Origin: Pseudomonas cavernae
GTDB lineage: Bacteria; Pseudomonadota; Gammaproteobacteria; Pseudomonadales; Pseudomonadaceae
Assembly (NCBI RefSeq): GCF_003595175.1
Contig: NZ_CP032419.1
Coordinates: forward strand, 1,674,001-1,738,000
Direction of reading: 5' to 3'
Length of the DNA: 64,000 bases
The position numbers were made by a program, and so were the translations under genes. Numbering within the stretch: position 1 is the first letter of the stretch; each line of letters opens with the position of its first letter. The notes under the pieces are model-generated. The model worked only from the letters and a program-made list of their open reading frames with translations. It was not told the origin of the DNA and did not search any database. Shown one piece after another: positions 40,129 through 47,334 of the stretch.

Positions 40129-40166
40129 ATCGCGTTTGCCGATAGGTCGCATCCTGACAAGCGATT
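40129..40166 (+). promoter_or_regulatory. Nod-box-like element upstream of the VOC dioxygenase
   Basis: ATC-N9-GATA-N18-GATT, core ATCGCGTTTGCCGATA. From 40125 to about 40173 it matches the copy at 41649-41697 in 44 of 49 positions by my count. It lies between the divergent LysR gene and the VOC gene, 163 bases before the ATG at 40330. Confidence 0.7.
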
Positions 40167-40329
40167 AGTCAGAGGTTTGCCGGCGCGGCAATCTCGCCTT
40201 CAGTCGGTTGCCCGTGAGGCGTTTGCCGACTCCACCACCGGATACCCGAGCCGCTCTGCCAGGCGCTTTGCGCTGACAGAACCCCTGGCGTCGGGCCGTC
40301 CGCAGAATAATTTCAACGGAGTGGTAAGC

Positions 40330-41268
40330 ATGAACATCATTGGCCTTGACGCCCTGATCTTTGGCGTCGATGACATTCAAGCCTGCACCGATTGCCTGCG
40401 TGACTACGGCTTGCAGCCGGTCGATGTGGACAGCCGGGGCGGGCGCTTCGAAGCCCTCGACGGCACCGCGGTGGTCATCCGCCGCGCCGACGATCCGCAG
40501 CTGCCGGCCGCTATCGGCCCGGCACCGTCGATCCGTGAAACCATCTATGGCGTGGCCAGCGCCGCTGACCTCGACGCCATCGCCGACGAACTGGGCCGCG
40601 ATCGCCCGGTGACCCGCGATGCCAATGGCGCGGTGCACAGCGTCGACGACATGGGCTTCGCCATCGCCTTTCAGGTCAGCGTGCGTCGTGACTTCAGCGC
40701 ACCGGCCGACCTGAGCAACGCGCCGGGCCACGCGCCGCAGCGCCCGCTCAACCAGCCGGGCATCACTCTGGACATGCCGGCGGTGCCGCGCACCCTGTCG
40801 CACGTGGTGTATTTCGTGCCGGACGCGGCCAAGGCCGAAGACTTTTACAAGCGCCTGGGTTTCGTGACCACCGACACCTTTATCGGTGCCGGCCCGTTCA
40901 TGCGCCCGGCCGGCTCCGACGACCACCACTGCCTGTTCATGATCCAGACCCCGCCTCACATGAAGGGCTGCGAGCACTTCACCTTCCACATGGGCAGCGG
41001 CACCGAAGTGCTGCTGGCCGGGCGGCGCTTCGAGCAGAAAGGCTGGACCAGCTTCTGGGGCCCGGGTCGTCACCTCTTTGGTTCCAACTGGTTCTGGTAC
41101 TTCAACAGCCCGCTGGGCTGCCACATCGAATACGACGCCGACATGGACAAGCACGACGACGCCTGGGCGGCGCGCACTGCGCCGCTGTCGGCGGATAACT
41201 CGCAGCTGTTCCTGTTCACCTCCAAGGAAAAGTGGGCCCCGGGTGGTCCGCCGCCGAAGCAGGCCTGA
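40330..41268 (+). CDS. Two-domain VOC-family (extradiol-type) dioxygenase
   Basis: The 312-residue protein has two vicinal-oxygen-chelate modules: residues 1-115 (MNIIGLDALIFGVDDIQACT) and about 150-290. The second bears the apparent metal triad, His in RTLSHVVYFVP, His in EHFTFHMGSG and Glu in GCHIEYDADMD, as in catechol 2,3-dioxygenase-type Fe(II) enzymes. ATG 40330 follows CGGAGTGG. A small Rieske protein gene follows after 14 bases. Ring cleavage of a hydroxylated aromatic intermediate is the likely reaction; other VOC reactions remain possible. Confidence 0.85.
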   Translation: MNIIGLDALIFGVDDIQACTDCLRDYGLQPVDVDSRGGRFEALDGTAVVIRRADDPQLPAAIGPAPSIRETIYGVASAADLDAIADELGRDRPVTRDANGAVHSVDDMGFAIAFQVSVRRDFSAPADLSNAPGHAPQRPLNQPGITLDMPAVPRTLSHVVYFVPDAAKAEDFYKRLGFVTTDTFIGAGPFMRPAGSDDHHCLFMIQTPPHMKGCEHFTFHMGSGTEVLLAGRRFEQKGWTSFWGPGRHLFGSNWFWYFNSPLGCHIEYDADMDKHDDAWAARTAPLSADNSQLFLFTSKEKWAPGGPPPKQA

Positions 41269-41282
41269 GTGCAGGTTCCGCC

Positions 41283-41645
41283 GTGAGTCACGCCGCTATC
41301 GCGCTGTTCCTTCTGGATGAACTGGTCGAGGGGCATGCCCGTGGGTTCGATCCGCTGCAGGCGGGGAAGGACAGCGTGTTTGCCCTGCGCCACGGCAGCG
41401 AGGTGCGGGTGTACCGCAACAGCTGCCCGCATATGGATGTGCGCCTGGAGTACCGCAAGGACCGTTTTCTATCTGCCGATGGCAGCCGGATCGTCTGTTA
41501 CGCCCACGGTGCGCAGTTCCTTCCGGACAGCGGCCTGTGCGTCTACGGGCCCTGTCTGGGCGAGCGCCTGAGCGCTCTGCGATGGCGCCTGGAAGGCGGC
41601 TGGCTGGTGCTGGAAGCGGGCCAGTTGGTGGTGTGCGCGGAGTAG
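41283..41645 (+). CDS. Small Rieske [2Fe-2S] protein
   Basis: The 120-residue protein consists of one Rieske domain with ligands Cys48-Pro-His50 and Cys72-Tyr-Ala-His75 (NSCPHMD ... CYAHGAQF). It starts at GTG 41283 after GCAGGTTCC and is co-transcribed with the VOC dioxygenase. Rieske ferredoxins normally feed electrons to oxygenases. Here no partner oxygenase is adjacent except the extradiol-type enzyme, so it may reactivate its oxidised iron, or serve the FAD or Rieske enzymes elsewhere in the cluster. Both roles are inference. Confidence 0.85.
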   Translation: MSHAAIALFLLDELVEGHARGFDPLQAGKDSVFALRHGSEVRVYRNSCPHMDVRLEYRKDRFLSADGSRIVCYAHGAQFLPDSGLCVYGPCLGERLSALRWRLEGGWLVLEAGQLVVCAE

Positions 41646-41652
41646 GTGAGGT

Positions 41653-41690
41653 ATCGCGTTTGACGATACATCGCATCCCTACAAGCGATT
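41653..41690 (+). promoter_or_regulatory. Nod-box-like element upstream of the second FAD monooxygenase
   Basis: ATC-N9-GATA-N18-GATT, core ATCGCGTTTGACGATA, beginning eight bases after the Rieske gene stop and ending 133 bases before the ATG at 41824. It shows the FAD gene has its own LysR-type control despite the short gap. Confidence 0.7.
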
Positions 41691-41823
41691 AGTCAAACCC
41701 CTGCTTTGCCGGGAAAGTGAATGCAACGCGGCAGCAGCTGGATCAGTAAACGCCCGGAAACGAGGCCTGAATCGTTCCGGCAAGACGCTAGCCCGAATCA
41801 CAAGAACAAGAAGTGAGACAGCC

Positions 41824-42948
41824 ATGAATGCAGTGAACAAGGTTCTTATCGTGGGTGGTGGTATCGGTGGCCTGTGCGCCACCATCGCCCTGCGTCGCAA
41901 GGGTATCGAGGTCGACCTGGTCGAGCTCAAGGCCGAGTGGACGGTGTACGGCGTCGGCATCATCCAGCAGAGCAACGTGGTCCGCGAGATGGCCAAGCTA
42001 GGCGTACTCGACGGCTACCTGGACGCCGCCTTCGCCTTCGAGGATGTGACCATCAACACCACCGCCGGCCAGCAGCTGGCGCGTATTCCAGGTCAGCGCC
42101 TGGCCGGCCCCGAGTACCCGGCCAACGTCGGCATCTCGCGCCTGGCCCTGCATCAGGTGCTCAGTGAAACCGCCATCGCCCTCGGCGCCTCGGTACGCCT
42201 CGGCCTCAGCGTGGAAACGCTGACCGAAGAGGGCGAGGGCGTCGATGTGCTGTTCACCGATGGCAGCCGCGGCCGCTACGACCTGGTGGTCGGCGCCGAC
42301 GGCCTGTTCTCCAAGGTGCGTGGCCTGCTGTTCGGCGACAAGTACCAGCCGCGTTTCACCGGCCAATCGGTGTGGCGCTACAACTTCCCGCGCGCCGCCG
42401 AGATCGACCACCTGGCCAACTTCCAGGGGCCTGCCGGGAATGCCGGCCTGGTGCCGCTCGCCGATGACCTGATGTACATGTTCGTCACCTCCCATGAGCC
42501 GGGCAATCCGTGGATGGACACCGCCAGCCTGGCGGCGGAGATGCGCCAGCGCCTGAGCGGTTTCAGCGGGCTGATCGGCGAGCTGCGCGAGCAGATCACC
42601 GACAGCAGCCAGGTGGTCTACAAGCCGCTGGAAGTGGTGTTCGTCAGCGAGCCCTGGTACCGCGGCCGCGTGCTGCTGATCGGTGACGCCGCGCATGCCA
42701 CCACCCCGCACCTGGGTCAGGGCGCCGGCATGGCCATCGAGGATGCCGTGGTGCTCGGCGAGGAGCTGACCGCCGGCGGCAGCGTCGAGCAGCAGCTCGA
42801 ACGCTTCATGGCGCGCCGCTACGAGCGTTGCAAGTTCATCAGCGATAGCTCGGTGCTGGCCGGCGACAAGGAAATCGCCCACGACCACAGCTTCGACCGC
42901 ATCGGGTTGGTCAAGCAGATGCTGGCGCGAACAGCCGAGCCAGTCTGA
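41824..42948 (+). CDS. FAD-dependent monooxygenase 2 (UbiH/PHBH-like)
   Basis: The 374-residue group A flavoprotein has VLIVGGGIGGLCATIALRRK (Rossmann GxGxxG), DG motif YDLVVGADGLFSKVR and GD motif RVLLIGDAAHATTPHLGQGA. It differs clearly from the first FAD enzyme and is nearer salicylate- and 3-hydroxybenzoate-type hydroxylases. ATG 41824 follows GAGACAGCC. Preceded by its own nod-box-like element and followed by the outer-membrane DUF1302 gene. Hydroxylation or oxidative decarboxylation of a phenolic acid is a reasonable guess. Confidence 0.87.
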   Translation: MNAVNKVLIVGGGIGGLCATIALRRKGIEVDLVELKAEWTVYGVGIIQQSNVVREMAKLGVLDGYLDAAFAFEDVTINTTAGQQLARIPGQRLAGPEYPANVGISRLALHQVLSETAIALGASVRLGLSVETLTEEGEGVDVLFTDGSRGRYDLVVGADGLFSKVRGLLFGDKYQPRFTGQSVWRYNFPRAAEIDHLANFQGPAGNAGLVPLADDLMYMFVTSHEPGNPWMDTASLAAEMRQRLSGFSGLIGELREQITDSSQVVYKPLEVVFVSEPWYRGRVLLIGDAAHATTPHLGQGAGMAIEDAVVLGEELTAGGSVEQQLERFMARRYERCKFISDSSVLAGDKEIAHDHSFDRIGLVKQMLARTAEPV

Positions 42949-43079
42949 GCCATGCGGCCGCGCTGTGCGGCTGCCGCATAACCCGTTTAACCCATTCCTT
43001 CCGATGGCTGGCAATCGACCGGCCCCGGAAGGAGCTGGACCCACTGCAGTTACCACTACAACAACAAGAGGTTAACGCG

Positions 43080-44777
43080 ATGGTTATTCGTACGACTGCG
43101 GCGCTTAAGCGCCGCCAGGTCTGCCGTCCTGCACCCTTCGCTTTAAGCATGGCGGCCGCTCTGGTGCTGGGCGCTCCGGCCGTCCAGGCGTTCCAGATCG
43201 ACACCGGCGACTCCGATTTCAGCCTGCGCTGGGACAACACGGTGAAGTACAGCGCCGCCTGGCGGGTCGAAGACCAGAGCAGCAAGCTCACCGAAGGGCG
43301 GGTGGCGCTCAATCAGGACGATGGTGATCGCAACTTCGACAAGGGGCTGATCTCCAACCGCCTGGACCTACTCTCCGAGCTGGACCTGTCCTACCGTAAC
43401 ATCGGCGCGCGACTCAGTGGCGCCGGTTGGTACGACACCGTGTACCAGGACGACACCGACAACGACGATCCGACGCGCGCCAACCAGCGCTCGGTGGCTT
43501 TCGACGAGTTCACCGACGACACCCGCCATCTGCATGGCGGCGACGGCGAGCTGCTGGATGCCTTCGTCTATTGGAATGGCGAACTGGCCGATCGTGCGCT
43601 GTCGGTACGCGCCGGTCGGCATGGCCTGATCTGGGGGGAAAGCCTGTTCTTCGGTGCCAATGGCATCGCCGGCGGCATGGCTCCTGTCGACGTGGTTAAG
43701 GCGCTCTCGGTGCCTAATACCCAGTTCAAAGAAATCACCCGGCCGATCAATCAGCTGTCCGGCACCTATCAGTTGACCGACGATTTGTCTCTCGGCGCCT
43801 TCTATCAACTGGAGTGGGAAGAGACTCGCCTGCCAGGTGCCGGAAGCTACTTCTCGGTCAGCGACACCATCGGTGAAGGCAATGAGCGTCTGATTGTCGG
43901 CGCGCCGTTCCCGGCGTTCCTCGGTGGCAACCCAAGTAGCCCGGCGGCGTTCTTCCACGGCAATGACAAAGAAGCCAAGAGCTCGGGGCAGGGTGGCCTG
44001 CAGCTGCGCTACACCGCAGACACGGTGGAGTACGGCCTTTATGCCATCCAGTACCACGATAAGGGTCCCAAGCTGTATCTGCGGCCGAATTCCACCGGAC
44101 CCGAGTTCAGCACCGGCAAGATCGGTGAGTACTACTGGGTTTATCCGGAGAACATCCGCGCGTTGGGCGCCAGCTTTGCTACCACCGTCGAGGAGTACAG
44201 CTTCGCCGGTGAGGCGTCGATGCGCTGGAACATGCCGCTGGTATCCAACGGCCAAACGGTATTACCCGGTGTCGAAGCAGACAACGACGACGACCCGCTT
44301 TATGCCGTCGGCCGTACCGCCCACGTCAACCTCAACGTCTTGGCCTCGCTCGGTCCGTCGTTCATCTCCAAGGAAGCCAGCCTGGTTGGTGAAATAGCCT
44401 GGAACCGCTTGCTACATGTGACCAAGAACCAGGCGGCCCTGGACCCGGGAGCTAGCGATGACGGCGTGGGCTTCAAGCTGGTGTACAGCCCGACCTATCG
44501 CCAGGTTTTTCCCGGCGTGGATATCAGCGTGCCACTCGGCCTCAGCTACTTCCCGCTGGGCAAATCCGCGGTGATCAGCAGCTTCGGTCCGGATCGTGGC
44601 GGCGACATGAACATCGGTGTCACTGCCACCTACCTGGATCGGGTGACCCTGGGCCTGACCTACACCCACTTCTACGGTCCAGAGGACACCAACCTCAACG
44701 CGGCCAACCAGTTCAACTTCAAGCAGTCGCTGAAAGACCGGGACTACCTGGCTTTCTCCGTCAAGACCACGTTTTAA
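43080..44777 (+). CDS. DUF1302 outer-membrane protein
   Basis: The 565-residue protein begins with a long signal peptide (AALVLGAPAVQA at its end) and a mature N-terminus FQIDTGDSDFSLRWDNTVKY, the DUF1302 hallmark. It continues as a beta-rich barrel with frequent Tyr/Asp turns and ends in SVKTTF (C-terminal Phe). DUF1302 proteins pair with DUF1329 proteins next to catabolic genes for hydrophobic compounds such as sterols and aromatics and probably form outer-membrane conduits. ATG 43080 follows AAGAGG. First gene of a four-gene envelope module. Confidence 0.87.
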   Translation: MVIRTTAALKRRQVCRPAPFALSMAAALVLGAPAVQAFQIDTGDSDFSLRWDNTVKYSAAWRVEDQSSKLTEGRVALNQDDGDRNFDKGLISNRLDLLSELDLSYRNIGARLSGAGWYDTVYQDDTDNDDPTRANQRSVAFDEFTDDTRHLHGGDGELLDAFVYWNGELADRALSVRAGRHGLIWGESLFFGANGIAGGMAPVDVVKALSVPNTQFKEITRPINQLSGTYQLTDDLSLGAFYQLEWEETRLPGAGSYFSVSDTIGEGNERLIVGAPFPAFLGGNPSSPAAFFHGNDKEAKSSGQGGLQLRYTADTVEYGLYAIQYHDKGPKLYLRPNSTGPEFSTGKIGEYYWVYPENIRALGASFATTVEEYSFAGEASMRWNMPLVSNGQTVLPGVEADNDDDPLYAVGRTAHVNLNVLASLGPSFISKEASLVGEIAWNRLLHVTKNQAALDPGASDDGVGFKLVYSPTYRQVFPGVDISVPLGLSYFPLGKSAVISSFGPDRGGDMNIGVTATYLDRVTLGLTYTHFYGPEDTNLNAANQFNFKQSLKDRDYLAFSVKTTF

Positions 44778-44789
44778 GAGGACTTGCGC

Positions 44790-46154
44790 ATGACCACTCA
44801 GTTCACTCTCAAGGCCTTGTGCTTCGCCCTGCTGGCTGTCGCTGCCCCGCTGGCCGTAGCCTCCACCGCCGAGCAAGCTGCCACACTGGGCAAAACTCTG
44901 ACCCCATTCGGTGCCGAGAAAGCCGGCAATGCCGACGGCAGCATCCCGGCCTGGGATGGCGGCTACACCAAGGTCGATCCGGCCTACAAGCCGGGCGGCA
45001 AGCGCAGCGATCCGTTCGCTGCGGACAAGCCGCTGTTCAGCATCACCGCGCAGAACCTGGCGCAGTACGCCGACAAGCTCAGCGATGGCGCCAAGGAGAT
45101 GTTCAAGCGTTTCCCGGACAGCTACCGCATCGATGTCTATCCGACCCGCCGCACGGCCGCCGCGCCGCAGTGGGTGTACGACAACACCCTGCAGAACGCG
45201 ACGCGCGCCAAACTGGTGGACAGCAGTGCCGGGCCGGTGCCGCAGGGCGCCTATGGCGGCATCCCGTTCCCGATTCCGCAGAACGGCGCCGAGGCCATGT
45301 GGAACCATGTGCTCAACTGGCGCGGTACGTCGCTGTCCATGCATTTCCGCCACTACCTGATGACCGCCGACGGCAGCCAGGTGATGACCACCGACGGCCA
45401 GGCGATCCAGGAGATGCCCTACTACTACCCGGACGGTTCGCCGGAGAAGTTCGAGGGCGACTACTGGCTGTTCCGCCTGCTCAACGTCGGTCCGCCGATC
45501 CGCGCCGGCGAGCAGATCATGGGGCGCACCAATATCAACGGCGACAAGTCCCAGGCGCACGTCTATCTGGCTGGCCAGCGGCGCGTGCGCAAGCTGCCCA
45601 ATGCCTGCTGCGACACGCCGACACCGGCCACCGCCGGGGTCATGTCGTTCGACGAGCTGAGCGTGTTCCAGGGCCGCATGGACCGCTTCAACTGGAAACT
45701 GGTGGGCAAGCAGGAGATGTACATCCCCTACAACACCAACAAGGTGCAGGCCGCCGCTAAGCCGGAAGACCTGTTCGCCAAGCACCACATGAATCCCGAC
45801 TACGTGCGCTGGGAGCTGCACCGCGTCTGGGTGGTGGAAGCCAACTTGGCCCCGGGCAAGCGCCACCAGTTGCCGAAGGGTCGCTACTACCTCGACGAGG
45901 ACACCTGGCAAGCCATGCTCGGCGACCGCTGGGCCGCCAACGGCCAACTGGCCAAGACCCTCTGGTCGCTGCCGGCCGTGCTGCCCGACCTGCCGGCTCA
46001 GGCGAGCTTGTCAGCGGGTTTCTATGACCTGACCTCCGGTGCCTGGTTTGTCCAGAACCTCTACACCGGCAAGGACAGTCAGTACGGCATGGTCGATCGC
46101 TACAAGGCCTCGGAGTTCTCGCCGGCGGCCATGGCCGGGCGCGGCGTGCGCTGA
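44790..46154 (+). CDS. DUF1329 periplasmic/outer-membrane protein
   Basis: The 454-residue protein has a signal peptide (FTLKALCFALLAVAAPLAVA) and a mature start with AEQAATLGKTLTPFGAEKAG, the DUF1329 consensus. It then reads as beta-rich LolB/LolA-like sequence with YDNTLQNATRAKLVDSS and RRVRKLPNACCDTPTPATAG. It starts at ATG 44790 behind AAGAGGAC, 12 bases after the DUF1302 stop. Probably carries a hydrophobic ligand through the periplasm together with the DUF1302 barrel; this is by association. Confidence 0.87.
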   Translation: MTTQFTLKALCFALLAVAAPLAVASTAEQAATLGKTLTPFGAEKAGNADGSIPAWDGGYTKVDPAYKPGGKRSDPFAADKPLFSITAQNLAQYADKLSDGAKEMFKRFPDSYRIDVYPTRRTAAAPQWVYDNTLQNATRAKLVDSSAGPVPQGAYGGIPFPIPQNGAEAMWNHVLNWRGTSLSMHFRHYLMTADGSQVMTTDGQAIQEMPYYYPDGSPEKFEGDYWLFRLLNVGPPIRAGEQIMGRTNINGDKSQAHVYLAGQRRVRKLPNACCDTPTPATAGVMSFDELSVFQGRMDRFNWKLVGKQEMYIPYNTNKVQAAAKPEDLFAKHHMNPDYVRWELHRVWVVEANLAPGKRHQLPKGRYYLDEDTWQAMLGDRWAANGQLAKTLWSLPAVLPDLPAQASLSAGFYDLTSGAWFVQNLYTGKDSQYGMVDRYKASEFSPAAMAGRGVR

Positions 46155-46169
46155 GACGGCGGCAAGCGT

Positions 46170-46204
46170 GGAGGGCCGACGCAGTCTGGCGGCCCTCCTG
46201 TTTC
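46170..46204 (+). terminator. Hairpin between DUF1329 and YCF48 genes (possible attenuator)
   Basis: A nine-base stem GGAGGGCCG/CGGCCCTCC with an 11-base loop, followed by TGTTTC. The weak T-tract suggests partial termination inside the four-gene module, which would lower expression of the downstream transporter genes. Confidence 0.4.
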
Positions 46205-46226
46205 AAGCGATTTTCCGAGGTAGGCA

Positions 46227-47330
46227 ATGAACAGAATCACTCAGGCGGGCCGTTTGCTCTTGGCCCTGGCCTTGCCCTTTAGCGCAACCTGGTGCCTGGC
46301 CGAGTCGGCCGCCGTGGGTTCGCCGCTGCGTACCCCGGCGATGCAGGTGGCGCCGAGTCAGAAGGCGGTGCTGATCGACCTGGCGCGCGCCGGCGAGCGC
46401 CTGGTGGCGGTGGGCGAGCGCGGCCTTGTGTTGCTCTCCGATGACAACGGGCAGAGCTGGCGGCAGGCCGTGGTGCCAGTGTCGGTCAGCCTGAGTGCGG
46501 TGCAGTTCGTCGATGCGCAGACGGGTTGGGCGGTCGGCCACGCCGGCGTGGTGCTGGCCACCCGCGATGGCGGCGAGCACTGGACGCTGCAACTGGATGG
46601 CCTGCGCGCCGCGCAGATCGAGCTGGACGCGGCCAAGGCCGAGCAGGCCACGGCGGCCGATCAGGACAGTGCCGAGGCCCGTGTGCAAAGCGCCGAACGC
46701 CTGCTCGCCGATGGCGCGGACAAGCCGTTCCTCGCCCTGGACTTCGTCGACGCCCGGCGCGGCCTGATCGTCGGTGCCTATGGCCTGGTGCTGCAGACCC
46801 GCGATGGCGGCGCCACCTGGCAGTCGCTGATGGGGCAGATTGCCAATCCGATGGGCATGCACCTGTATGCCATCGGCCATCAGGGTTCGCGCTGGTTTCT
46901 GGCGGGCGAGCAAGGCTTCCTGGCGCGTTCGGATGACGACGGCGCTTCCTTCGCCCAACTGGACAGTCCCTACGAGGGCAGCTTCTTCACCCTGCAGAGC
47001 CGCGCTGACGGCGCCCTGCTGGTTGGCGGGCTGAAGGGCCACGCCTTTATCACCAGTGACGCCGGTGCGAGCTTTCAGCGCCTGCCGGTGCCCATGCCGG
47101 TTTCTTTCAGCGATGCCATCCGCCTGGCCGACGGTCAGGTGTTACTGGCCAACCAGAGCGGCGCGCTGTTTCGCAGCAGCGTGCAGAGCGAGGCCGCGTT
47201 GCTGCCGTTGGGCAAGCCCCTGGGCAAGCCCGTTTCAAGCCTGATCGAGGCCGCCGACGGCAGCCTGATCGTCGCCGGTTTCACCGGGCTGCTGCGCGTG
47301 CCGCAGCCAGCCACTGCCGTTTCGGAGTGA
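46227..47330 (+). CDS. YCF48-like beta-propeller protein
   Basis: The 367-residue exported protein has a signal peptide (LLLALALPFSATWCLA) and repeated BNR/YCF48 blades: GERGLVLLSDDNGQSWRQAV, GHAGVVLATRDGGEHWTLQL, GAYGLVLQTRDGGATWQSLM and GEQGFLARSDDDGASFAQL. Such propellers resemble photosystem II assembly factors and are repeatedly found beside DUF1302/DUF1329 and MMPL genes. Periplasmic location is likely, perhaps as an assembly or adaptor part of the transporter that follows after four bases. Confidence 0.87.
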   Translation: MNRITQAGRLLLALALPFSATWCLAESAAVGSPLRTPAMQVAPSQKAVLIDLARAGERLVAVGERGLVLLSDDNGQSWRQAVVPVSVSLSAVQFVDAQTGWAVGHAGVVLATRDGGEHWTLQLDGLRAAQIELDAAKAEQATAADQDSAEARVQSAERLLADGADKPFLALDFVDARRGLIVGAYGLVLQTRDGGATWQSLMGQIANPMGMHLYAIGHQGSRWFLAGEQGFLARSDDDGASFAQLDSPYEGSFFTLQSRADGALLVGGLKGHAFITSDAGASFQRLPVPMPVSFSDAIRLADGQVLLANQSGALFRSSVQSEAALLPLGKPLGKPVSSLIEAADGSLIVAGFTGLLRVPQPATAVSE

Positions 47331-47334
47331 GGTT

